From CAWGMT01 sp963823675 (GTDB taxonomy: Bacteria; Planctomycetota; Planctomycetia; Isosphaerales; Isosphaeraceae), in the NCBI GenBank assembly GCA_963823675.1, contig CAWGMT010000004.1, forward strand, positions 434,001-498,000: 64,000 bases of DNA, given 5' to 3'. Shown here one piece after another: positions 38,814 to 48,710 of this stretch; positions within the stretch are counted from its first letter, which is position 1, and the number at the start of each line of letters is the position of its first letter. Below the pieces are notes generated by a model. That model saw nothing but the letters and a program-made list of their open reading frames with translations, had not been told where the DNA came from and did no database searches. The position numbers and the translations under genes are program-made.

Positions 38814-40651
38814 ATGATCCGTGGCGCTTTCATTCTCTGCCTCGCGCTCTTCGCCGCGGCGGCACAGGGCACGGCGTGGGCGGACGATCCAGGCTCTCCG
38901 GTCGTCGGCTCCGAGCCGGATGGCAGGCGCCGTGCGATCACATCGTTCTTCGGCGGGATTCGTCGTCCAGGCAGTACGACTCAGGGGCAGGTGGGCGCAC
39001 CCCGCAGATCCACGATGAACAGCGATGCCTCTGGTGGAGGCCCAAAGCGCGCCGGGGTAGTCCCTTCCCCATCCCGGTTCAGCAATGCCAAACCGCTTCC
39101 TGTCGCATCCCGGAGTCAGTGGGATCCTTCGGTCTCTTTGCGCCCGGTCCCGACCGCCCAGAAAAGCGGCCGTCCACGACCCACTTATGATGCACAGGTT
39201 CGCCGCACTCAGGTTGGCGTCCCCGATGCGATGCAAGCCCCGCTTCCGAACGCGAGTCTGCCCCCGACCGGCATGCCAAACCTCGGAGTCACCGGCGCGG
39301 TGCTAGGAGGCCAGTCAATGAGTCTGCAAGCGGCGCTCTACGGCGCGCTGACAAGCAACCCCGATCTGGTGAGCCTGCGGCAGGGTAACCCGCTGGCGGT
39401 TTCCGCAGAGGCAGTTGAAGTTGCCAGGCGCTTCCCCACCACGCTCAACCCCACCCTCTGGATGGACTACCGGCCGATCACCCTGATTCCATCCGGCACT
39501 TTCGGTAGTGGGTCGCCGGGGGGTGGCGCGACGACCACATCACATCACGGAGGTTTCTACCAATACGGCCAGGGTTACCTCTACCTCTCTCTGCGCCAAC
39601 CGGTCGAGCTCGGGCACCAGACCACCCACCGATACCATATCGCCTTGGCGGCATACGACCAGCAGCGCTGGATCGTGCTGCAGGCCGAGCTGACCGCCTT
39701 GGTTCAGACCTATCGATTCTTCCAGACCGCAGCCTACCGCCGTGAGAAATATCGGCTCGCCCAGCAACTGGCCGACTTTAACGACCGGCTCGTGCAAACG
39801 CTTGAGCGTCGCCTCCAGGCAGCCCAGGTACCCGCGGCCGACGTCGTGCTGGCGCGGGTCGAAAGCCGGGCAACCCGGAACCAGGTGAAGTTGGCGCGCC
39901 AGGATTACCTGACGGCTCTGACCGACTTGCGCAACCAGGTTGGAATGCCCGAGCAAGCCGGATCCGCCGAACCATTGGGCGAATTTACACTGCCTTCGTA
40001 CATTCCGCCAGTCGACGAGGAGACGATGATCCAGCAGGCGCTGGAGACCCGCCCCGATGTGCACGCGGCGCAGGCACAGGTGCGCGGCACCGAGGCCGCT
40101 GTTCGCCTGGCCAAGGGCGATTGCATCCCAACCCCCGTCGTCGGACCACAGTACGAAATGGACGAAGCGGGTGTCCAGTACATCGGCTTTGTTTACATCC
40201 AGTCCTTGCCCATCTGGGCTTCCGGCAAGCCACTGGTCCGCCAGCGCGAGGCCGAGCACCAGCGGGCCATGGTAGCCGCCCAGCAGGCGAAGCAACGTGC
40301 CACCTCCCAGGTCCGCTCGGCGGTCGCCAAGTGGAACGGCGCGACGGAGCTGGTCAACGAATCCACGGGCCTGAGCGAGGAACTCGCCAAGGAAGTTGAA
40401 CGCGATGGAACGGCTATTCGAGGCGAACCAGTCCGACTTGACCAAGTTGATGCAGGCTCGCCAGCGACTCATCCAGTTGGATAACTCGCGGTTGGACGCC
40501 GTTCTGGGCGGCCACCCAGGCCCAGGCCGATCTGCTGCTTGCGCTGGGGACCCCCACACTGATCAATGCCATGCTCAACCAGGCCGAGCGCGACGCGGGC
40601 CCTGCTCCGGCGGCTCCAGCGCCATCGGCTCCGGCTCCCGCTCAGCACTGA
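38814..40651 (+). CDS. TolC-like outer-membrane factor (two frameshifts near the end)
   Basis: About 612 residues from ATG 38814. The signal peptide is cut near AWADD. A Pro/Ser/Arg-rich linker of about 140 residues precedes the OEP fold. The first OEP repeat is QAALYGALTSNPDL, followed by LRQPVELGHQTTHRYHIALAAYDQQRW, and the second is MIQQALETRPDVHAAQAQVRGTEAAV, each followed by long alpha-helices. Frame changes near 40395 and 40500 hide the last 85 residues, which end in a Pro/Ala tail. It should form the outer-membrane channel of the downstream adaptor and pump. It is followed by a good terminator, so it may be its own transcript. Confidence 0.85.
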
Positions 40652-40749
40652 GCGGGCTTGACAGTTCAGGCGACAGACGAGATATAATCAAATTCAAGTC
40701 AGGCGATGGAGTTCGCCTTGGAACCACCCTGGTCAATCAGGGTTAATAA

Positions 40750-40787
40750 CTCCTACCTGAGGCCGTGCCTCGCGTAGGGGTTTTTTT
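40750..40787 (+). terminator. Intrinsic terminator after the TolC-like gene
   Basis: The stem CTCCTAC...GTAGGGG with an inner GAGGC/GCCTC stem is followed by seven T residues. It sits about 100 bases after the stop codon, before the HlyD-type gene. Confidence 0.8.
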
Positions 40788-40994
40788 GTTGCGCCAGCCC
40801 GGCCGAAGTGTCTCCGCCTCGGCCGTCCCTGGCGCTGGTCGAGAGGGCAAGATGTTACTGAAATGTTGACTTCGTTCTGCTGGGACACGATCCCAAGCGG
40901 ATCGTCGGCAGCCGGTACAACCGATTCCTCCGTACTTATTCAAGACAACCGGCACATTTTGCCGAGATTCATACTGGAATCGAGGTGAGGCGTT

Positions 40995-42412
40995 ATGGCC
41001 GGGGAGGATCAATTGCCTACCGAGCCCGATTCCATCGACGCCAGTCCGGCGACGCCGTTGGGCCCGGGTACAGCGCCGCCGGTCAATCCCGCCTCGGTCG
41101 TCGTGGAACGCCGCGTGGGCCACGGCCGCCGGCACTGGCGCGGCCTGATCGCGATCGCGGCCCTGGTCGCGGCGATCGCGGGCTCGATAATGTGGTGGAT
41201 GCACACACGATTCCAGGTATCCACGGACAACGCCTACGTGGTCGGCAACATCACGCCGGTCTCGGCCGAGGTCAATGGCGCGGTGGTCGCCCTCTACATC
41301 GACGACAACATGATCGTCCGGCCCGGCGACCCGATTGCGCAGATCGATCCGGTGCCGTTCCAGATCGAAGTGGACCGGGCGCTGGCCGACTTCAGACAGG
41401 CGCAGAACGACGTCCACGCGGCCGACGCGACGGTGCATGAGACCCGCGACGACCGCAAGTCGCTGCTCGAAGGCGCACTGGCCAAGCGCGCGGAGGCCGA
41501 TCAGTTCGTCCGCGCGGCGGAATTCGAGCTCCGAACTCGCGCCCAGATTTTCCAGAAGGACAAGGAGCTGGTCGCCTCGCTCGAGGCACAAGAACCGGGG
41601 CTAAGTGCGCTCATGATCAATGCGAGGGATTACTACCAGCGCTTCAACAATCTGGCCCGCACGGGCGATGTCTCCGGGCAGGACCGCGACAACCGCGAGG
41701 CCAGCTATCGCGATTCCGTGGCCAAGCTGAAATCGCTCAAAAGCGCGATCGCGGCCGCCGACCGCCAGGTGCTCGCCAGCGGATTGCAGCTCAGGCAGGC
41801 GGAGGCGCGGCTCGAGCAGAGTCGCAAGGCACTGGCCAGCTCCATCGCCCTGGTCGGCCAGGCCGAGGCCGCCCAGATACGGCCGGTGGTCGAGGCCGCG
41901 ACCGCGACCGCACAGCGCAGAACAAGGTTGAGCAGACCGGCGCAAAGCTGCGACTGGCCCGGCTGAACCTGAGCAACACGCTGATCCGCGCGCCCAAGCC
42001 GGCATCATCAGCCGGCGCACGATTCAGCTCGGACAGACCGTGGAAGCGCGCCGGCCCTTCCTGAACATCGTGCCGCTCGACCTCGACAACGTCTGGGTCG
42101 TCGCCAACCTCCGCGAAGAGCAGATGGTGAATGTCCGCGTGGGCCAACCGGTGCAGGTTCGCGTCGACGCCATTCCCGAACGCACATTTGCGGGATGGGT
42201 CGAGAGCGGTTGCCGGCGGCACAGGGTCGGTTTTTTCGCTGTTCCCACCCGACAACGCCACGGGCAACTTCGTCCGGATCGTGCAACGTCTGCCGGTTCG
42301 CGTGCGGTTCGCGGAGCCGGAGAACTACCAGAACCGCATCCGCCCGGGAATGTCGGCGCGGATCACGATCGACACGACGCGCCGCGTGCGCCAGAGTGCC
42401 CAGGAATGGTAA
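40995..42412 (+). CDS. HlyD/EmrA-type membrane fusion protein (about three frameshifts)
   Basis: About 470 residues from ATG 40995, behind GAGGTGAGG. An N-terminal cytoplasmic tail is followed by one transmembrane helix (residues about 50-68, LIAIAALVAAIAGSIMWW). The signature STDNAYVVGNITPVSAEVNGAVVALYIDDNMIVRPGDPI is the lipoyl half-motif, and STDNAYV is typical of EmrA. A long coiled-coil hairpin spans residues 120-310. After frame changes near 41925, 42000 and 42225 the second lipoyl and barrel parts read LGQTVEARRPFLNIVPLD and NVWVVANLREEQMVNVRVGQPV, ending in IRPGMSARITIDT. It works with the MFS pump downstream. Confidence 0.87.
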
Positions 42413-42419
42413 ACGGAAG

Positions 42420-42469
42420 GGTGGAGGGTGGACGGTGGAGGGTGGAGAGTGGAGGGTGGAGGGTGAGGC
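42420..42469 (+). repeat. Seven copies of a G-rich 7-bp repeat
   Basis: GGTGGAG with single-base variants is repeated seven times just after the adaptor gene. The strand is strongly G-rich with G-triplets at regular spacing, so it could fold as a quadruplex. Confidence 0.8.
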
Positions 42470-42481
42470 TTCCGGAAGAAT

Positions 42482-42628
42482 CTCCCCCCCTTGCTAAGGG
42501 GGGGCAGGGGGGGTGGGCGTGGCACCACCAACTGCTCGACCAAGGTCTTGCTTTTCCCCCGCACGCGTTAGCCATGGCATTCCTAGCGCGCTGTCCACCC
42601 CCCCTACCCCCCCTTAGCAAGGGGGGAG
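42482..42628. repeat. Inverted-repeat element (MITE- or REP-like)
   Basis: Arms at 42482-42516 and 42595-42628 are inverted copies of each other. Each arm is itself a hairpin built on CCCCCCTTGCTAAGGGGGG. The 78-base centre has no coding potential. The arrangement looks like a small non-autonomous mobile element or a double REP unit. Confidence 0.75.
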
Positions 42629-42724
42629 ACGGGGCGCGACGAAACTGGCGGGAACGGGAAATGCTCAAGCCCTAGGATTCAACTTCCCAGGGCGGAGGCG
42701 GGAGCGGCGGAGCCGGCTTTGATC

Positions 42725-44465
42725 ATGGGTCGATTGCGACGTTTCACTATCACTGGGTCACTCGCCCTTGGGGCGCTGCTGTTTCCCGGGCGGTCGTCCG
42801 CGCGGCGCAGTCGCAGGCCGCCGCGAGCCCGGTGCGCGAAGCGGCACCCCGGGCCGAGGATCGGGGACCAAGCGATCTTCCGCCCGCGCTGCCCGATCTC
42901 CCGCCTGCGCTGCCCGAGCGCCTGACCGGTTCGGCTTTCCGGCAACAGGGGAAACCGGCTGGGCACCAGACCCTATGCCCGGGGAGCCGCTCTGCCCGCT
43001 GCGGTTGGCCGACGCGATCCGGCGCAGCCTGGCCAACGTGCAGACCGTGCAGGCCAACGTCGCCGTGCGGTCGGCCCAGGTCGCCCAGTTCGATGCGCTC
43101 AAGGAGTTTGTCCCCCTGGTCAACTTTGCCGCAATTCATGTCCGGCTTCAACCAGTTCACCCCGGGCAAAGACACGCTGATCGACTTCCCCGACGTGATG
43201 GGCTTCACGCCATTCGCCGGCCTGCCGGGGCTCAACCACCTCTCGGCCAGCCGGGTCAACCTCCTGCTGCCGCTCGATCCCTCCGGCCAGATCACCGCCT
43301 TGCCGATCGCCGAGGAGGGAATTCGTGCCAAGCTGCTGATGGAGCAGCTCGTGCGCCGCTCGCAAGCGGCCCTGGCCATCCAGGACTACTTCGAGGCCAA
43401 GCAGATTGCCGTACGGCATCCGGGTCGGCCGGCTGGCGCGTGACCCTGGCCCAGGAGACGCGGGCTCTGACGGAGCGCAAGCTGCTGGAAAAGCAGGCTT
43501 ACGATGTCGAGCTCAGCCAGGCGCGGGTCGATGAGAGCCAGGCGCGCGTCCTGCTCGCCGACCTCGAGAAGAATTCGCGGATCGCCCAGCGGCAGCTCGC
43601 CGTGGTCTTGCACCAGAGCCGCCTGCTCGTGCCGCAGGATCGCGGGCCGCTGCCGATCGAGCTGGACGCGGAGTATTCCTTCGATCTCGATGACCCCGAC
43701 CTGGTGGACCTGACGGTCGTCCCCGACTTTCCCGGCTCGCGGGACGAGGCCATTCAACTGGCCAAGCGGCAGCGGGTCGAGGTTCGCATCCTGGTCGTGG
43801 GCCTCCGCATCGCCCGGTTGCGGAGACAGCGCGACTGGCTCCGGCTGTTCGGCACGGGCGTCCTCCCGGCCGAGCTGTCGTTCAAGAACACCAACCGGTG
43901 CGAACCACGGCGTCGCCCTGGGTGCGATCTTCGGTACGGCTGTACAGCTCCGCCGCTGGTGGACGTCGATCTCTGGGCCAGCATCCGCCAGGCCCGGCTG
44001 GATGTGATCCAGTCGCAGCTCGACCTCGAGAAGTCGCTGATCGACGTGGCCAACGACGCGGGCAACGCGTGGGACCGCTGGCAGCAGGCGATCAAGGAAT
44101 GGGAGCAGCGGGAGGCGGAGCTGGGGCTGCGGCGCGAGTATCTCGACCGGCAGGAACGGCTTTTCCGAGCAAAAGCAGTCGATCGCGCTCGATGTGCTGG
44201 GGGCGCGGGTCAACCTGCTCCAAGCCGATGCCAATCGCTGGACGGCCTGGTACAATCTCCAGTTGGCCCGCCTCGACGTCTTGCGGTCGACCGAGCTATT
44301 GCTCGATTATGTGGAGAAGGCGGGGATCGCCGATCTTCCGTCGGGACACGGGCGATCCCGCCGCCGGGCTTCTGGAAGCACCGGCTCGCTCTGGCTGACC
44401 CGGAACCGAAGCGGCGGACCGCCGCGGCGAGGAGGAGACGAACCATGGATGGCAAGGCGACCTGA
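42725..44465 (+). CDS. Second TolC-like outer-membrane factor (at least five frameshifts)
   Basis: About 575 residues if all frames are joined. It starts at ATG 42725 (ITGSLALGALLF leader). The OEP fold is clear in pieces: PLRLADAIRRSLANVQTVQANVAVRSAQVAQFDAL, GLNHLSASRVNLLLPLD, QETRALTERKLLEKQAYDVELSQARVDESQARVLLADLEKNSRIAQRQL, then the second repeat with DEAIQLAKRQRVEVRIL and ARLDVIQSQLDLEKSLIDVANDAGNAW. Frame changes lie near 42830, 42960, 43130, 43430 and 44165, and the true end is uncertain (44398-44465). The number of breaks is high even for this window. It belongs to the same export locus as the adaptor and the MFS pump. Confidence 0.78.
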
Positions 44466-45230
44466 ATCGCTCCGTGGTTGCCGATCTGGGCGGCAACGGC
44501 GGTGCTGGCGCCGATCCCGGCACGGGCCGACGGGCCGGAGGGGCAATCGGAACCCCCGCCGATGGCACCCTCATCCGTACCGGTGGGCCCGCCGGTGCCG
44601 GCAACATCCACACTGGTGGAACCGCCAGCAGGGCCACAGGTGGGACCGCCGCCATTGCAAGCGCTGCGGCCCGGGACGGCGGTGACGGTGCGAGTCCGCC
44701 AGGTGTTCCCCTGCGACGGGTTCAGCCCGGGCGAGCGGCTGCTCAACGGCCGCCCGCCGATCCAGCCGGGCGACCACTTCCTCGCCGAAGTGATCAAGCC
44801 ACCCTCGAACCCGCCGCCCCTGGTGGGGGGGACGATCGTCAAGGTGAAGTCCGCCCGGTAGGTTCGGCCGGCCCGGTCGCATCACCCTGGAGATGACGCA
44901 AGCTGGTGGAAACTCCCGATGGCAAGTCGCAACCGATTCCCTGGCAATTCGACACCGAGGACCGGAGCTTCGCCGCAAAAAGGCATCGCGCTTGGTGACG
45001 GCCTTGCTGGGAATGGAAGGGGCCGGAGTCGGCGCCAGTCTGGGATCCGCAATGGTCGGCCTCGGTGATGGAAATCCCGATCATCGTCGGCGGGAGGCGC
45101 GGGCGTCGGCGTGATCGTGGGCGTAGGCTACGCCAGCCTCCAGCGCGGCACGGAGGCCAACCTCGAACAGGGCGACACTTTCTCGTACGGTAGGAACGAC
45201 GACCTACCGGCCGTTGCCGAGAACCGCGCT
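44445..45230 (+). CDS. Secreted protein of unknown family in the export locus (in-frame TGA, frameshifts)
   Basis: The start at ATG 44445 follows GGAGGAG, but the seventh codon is TGA (44463). The same frame then gives a good signal peptide (LPIWAATAVLAPIPARAD), so the stop is either an error or real damage. The mature part has a Pro/Val-rich linker, then GTAVTVRVRQVFPCDG, PIQPGDHFLAEVI and VGGTIVKVKSAR, a beta-rich domain. After a frame change near 44858 it continues with ITLEM and PIPWQFDTEDR and a Gly-rich hydrophobic stretch (LLGMEGAGVGASLG). The 3' end is uncertain. It lies between the outer-membrane factor and the pump, so a periplasmic accessory role is likely. Confidence 0.55.
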
Positions 45231-45285
45231 GATCGAATCTCTTCCCGGCGCCCGACCCGTCGAGCCACCATGGGAAGCACGGACC

Positions 45286-45921
45286 ATGAAACCGACGTTC
45301 TCCTCATTGAAGCGAGATCTCGCGCGGCTGGCCGTGCTGGGGCTTGCCGTTCGGGCTGTGACCCGATCTCGCCGCGCCTCGAAACCGAGGAACTCCGCCG
45401 GGCCGAACACCACGGCAAACGCAGCACAGACTCCCGCCCGCTTACCGCAATTCCCAGGAAGGATCAACGATCCCAGGCTGCTCGAGCTGGCCCAGGCGCT
45501 TCAAGGAGCTGGGCCTTGAAGCAGCGGGCCGGGGCAAGCCAGGCGGCGATTTTCAGCCGGGTCGAGGTATTGCCGCCGACCCAGACAGTGCTTCCCTACG
45601 GCGTGGGGGCTTTTCAGCAGGAGCCGCGGCTGCCGGCGATCCTGACGACCGGGCCGGGCTGGGCCGAGCTCAAGCCCGACGAGAAGGAGGCCAGGGTCGC
45701 GGCGGCCTTCGGCGAGCTGTCCGGGCAGGCTGGATGCGCTGAAGCTCGATCCCTCGCCCCGGCCGACCTTGACGATCCAGACGCCGAGCGGCCTGGTGCT
45801 GGCCTGGATCAACGATCTCTCGGGAGGCGGAAGAACCTCCATGGCGAGGAGCAATCTGACGAGCGCCGCCGTCCACGCCACACGCGTCGCTGCTCGGTCG
45901 GGAAGAACCTGGCGAGCATGA
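45286..45921 (+). CDS. Second unrecognised protein of the export locus (frameshifted)
   Basis: Starts at ATG 45286 with MKPTFSSLKRDLARLAVLGLAV, a possible leader. It reads through RINDPRLLELAQALQ and, after a frame change near 45505, ILTTGPGWAELKPDEKEARVAAAFGELSGQ. After another near 45735 it gives LDPSPRPTLTIQTPSGLVLAWIND and a stop at 45921. The stop overlaps the ATG of the MFS pump (ATGA), so the two are translationally coupled. About 210 residues. No family recognised; the coupling ties it to the pump. Confidence 0.55.
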
Positions 45922-47491
45922 GCCGTCGCCCTCGCGGGCCGGCCGACTTGCTGGTTGGCCCTGGCTGGTCGTGGTCTGGCTGACGACCGCCGGCCACACG
46001 ATGAACTTTCGCGAAATGTACATCGGCCAGGGCTGGGTGCCAGCCCAGGTCTACAGCCTCCATACCGCGTATCTCGTGTCCGTTGCCCTGGCGCTCCTGG
46101 CCTGCCCGGCCCTGGGCCAGCACTTCTCCTGCCCGCGGCCTTTCCCGGACCGGTTTGGCGATACTCGCGGCCAGCTCGTTCGTGAACGGGATCTACATTC
46201 ACGCGGACTTTTGTCATCTTCCTGGCTGGCCGAGTGATGGCCGGCATCGGTGCGGGACTGGTGATCAACTTCACTCCCCGCTTGCTCGACCGTCGCTGGG
46301 AAAACCCCACGACCTGGGCTTCCATCTTGCTACCGGTCACCGGTCCCGCGGTGATCGCGGCCGCCACCATGCGTCTACGAGACTGGTCGGACTGGCAGTG
46401 GGGGTTTCTGGTCGAGGGGGCGGCGGCCCTGGTCAGTCTGCTGTTGCTCGTGTCCATGACGGAGGAGCCTGAGCTGGCTTCGCCATCCGTGGGAGGCTGG
46501 CCGGCATTTCTGCCGTTCCTGGTGCTCGGCAGCGCCGCGATGGTCTACTGTCTGCACTGGGGCCAGTTGCACGGATGGCTCGAGAGCTCTGACATTGTGG
46601 TCGACGTCGGCTTTGGGCACCCTGTCCCTGGTTCTGGCCCTGCTCCTGGTTTATCCCCGGCTCGACTTCCTCGCCCTGAGAGAGGGCTGGATGCGCCTGC
46701 TGCTATTCTTCTTTGGAGGCTTGTGCCAGTTCTTCCACGGAACCTCGATGAATATCTACGGCGGGCTGGTGCTCAATTTCAGCTCACTGGCAGCGGTCCT
46801 GGCTGATCTGGTCGTTGCCCCTGGGCGTCGCGACCAGTCTGGTCGTCTCGCGAACGGTCCGGCGGCGGTGGAGGATCTCATTGGGTCTTCCGGGAGCGAT
46901 CGCCGGCCTGCTGGTCCTGGCCGGTGGGATGTTCCACGCGCACCAGAAGACGATCGATTGGCCTTACTGGCAAATCGCAGAACGTGATCGATTTGAACTG
47001 GTTCCAGGCACCGCAGCACTGGGAGCTCGCTCCCGGCCGGTTCCTCATGGGACTGGGGATCGGCTTGTTCATGATCGCGATGGACACGATGGTCAGCCCG
47101 GACCCCGAGCGTGAGGAGAAGATCCGGCCGTTCCTGCTCGTCGTGCAGTTTTACGGCGGGCGGGATCGGCATTGCCGTGCTGGTCAACTTCTTCTTGATC
47201 GGGCACCCGATCCAGTATTCGTACATGGCCGACCGCGATACCATCCAGGCGGCAGAGTTTGCCGAGCGCAGGGCCGTGCTGCGCGACGCGCTGGGTCAGG
47301 CGGGCGATCCGGCCCCCGATCGCCAGGCCGAGGTGCTGCTGTACCGGTCTGTGAATTACGAGGCGGATAACCTGGTTTTCGCCGAGATCTACGCGACCTT
47401 CATGGCCGCGGCACTGGTCCTGGCGGCTTCGTGCCTCGCCTTGCTGGTGTGGAATTGGGTGCGCCCGCCTCCCCGGGCCGAGGTTCTCTGA
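45918..47491 (+). CDS. MFS efflux pump of the EmrB/DHA2 type (at least five frameshifts)
   Basis: About 520 residues with roughly 14 hydrophobic helices across joined frames. Segments in order: WLVVVWLTTAGHTMNF, LHTAYLVSVALALLACPALG, MAGIGAGLVINFTPRLLD, WGFLVEGAAALVSLLLLVSM, FLPFLVLGSAAMVYCLHWGQLHGWL, LSLVLALLLVYPRLDF, FFFGGLCQFFHGTSMNIYG and FLMGLGIGLFMIAMDTMV, ending in IYATFMAAALVLAASCLALL. The HWGQLHGWL and QFYGG...FFLIGHPIQYSY loops fit DHA2 pumps that pair with an EmrA-type adaptor. The start ATG 45918 is within the stop of the preceding gene. The substrate is unknown. Confidence 0.8.
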
Positions 47492-47553
47492 GTTGAGAGA
47501 CTGTTTAGCCCGGGCTCGTGCCAGCGCCCGGGTGGCGGCGAGGAGGTTCGTTC

Positions 47554-48512
47554 ATGTCGTGCTTCCAGAACATCCTGGTGGGAATCGATCTTTCACACTG
47601 TGCTCAGCTTGCGCCAGCGCCCTTCCGGCGGTCGCGCAGGAACTGTTCCGGCGCTCCGTCTGGCTGGCACAGAAAACCTCCGGCTCGTTGACGTTTTTCT
47701 CGGCCTTGAACGTGACCGAGGAGGTGCTGCTCATGCTGGAGGAGAAGCACCGGATCGTGGTGTTTCGCAAGATTGAAGACGAGGCCGCCCTGATCTTGAC
47801 GGAATTCGTCCGGAAAGCGAACGAGAATGGAGTACCCGCCCAGGCCGTGTTTGTGCGGGGACAGGGATGGCTCGAGATCATCCGTCAGGTCTTGCGCGGC
47901 GGGCATGACCTGGTCATGGTGGGGATTCGGGACTCCGCCGGAGCCGGGCATCGGCTCTTTGGCAATACGGGCAAGAAGGTCTTGCGCCGGTGTCCCGCTC
48001 CCGTGTGGGTTTGCAGGCCCGAGCCTTATGACCGGCCGCTGAATGTGCTCGTCGCCAGCGATCTTCGTCCCGTTTCGGACACGGCGCTGCGCCTCGCCGT
48101 TGGCCTGGGGAAGGCGGCGAGCGCCGCCATTCACGTGCTGTACGCGATCGAGTACCCCGTTTATCACCTCTGGCTCACCGGTCTTCCCGATGAGGTCGGG
48201 CGTGAGTACCACCACCGCGCCGTCGCTCAGGCCGAAGCGGCGCTCCACAATCAGCTCGAGCGGACCGAGCACCGATCGTTGTCCGAACCGGTTCGGGTGC
48301 ACATTGCGGACAAGGTTGGCGCGGCCGATCAGGTGATTCTCCAATGCATACGGGAATACCAGATCGATCTCGTGGTCCTGGGAACCGTGGGCCGTGCCGG
48401 TGCTCCGGGCATCACGATCGGCAACACGGCGGAGCGCCTGCTCGCGGAAGTGCGCTGTTCGGTCCTCGCCATCAAGCCTCCGGGCTTTCACTGTTCCGTC
48501 GGCGTGAAGTGA
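47554..48512 (+). CDS. Tandem universal stress protein (one frameshift)
   Basis: About 319 residues in two UspA domains. The start at ATG 47554, behind AGGAGG, gives SCFQNILVGIDLS. The frame changes near 47600, then the first domain continues to HDLVMVGIRDSAGAGHRLFGNTGKKVLRRCPAPVWV. The second domain begins RPLNVLVASDL and ends LVVLGTVGRAGAPGITIGNTAERLLAEVRCSVLAI. Both carry a Gly-x2-Gly-x9-Gly-type nucleotide loop, so both may bind ATP. It is the last gene of the export locus, 62 bases after the pump, suggesting the whole locus is induced by stress. Confidence 0.88.
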
Positions 48513-48710
48513 GTCAACGAACTCGGGGCGTGTCATGACGTTGTATTCACCGAGCGTAGGTCTGACGCGGCGCCTCAGGATCGGGACGGTAATGCTTGCA
48601 TTCCAATGTGCCGCGACCACCGACCGCGCTTTATAATCGCACCTGAGCGTGCTCCAATCGGGCTATCGATCGATCAAAGCCGCAGAAATGTCATACCGAA
48701 GAGGGATCGC

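Noticed and set aside
47604..48620. 338-codon minus-strand frame
   Set aside because: Antisense to the universal stress protein gene.
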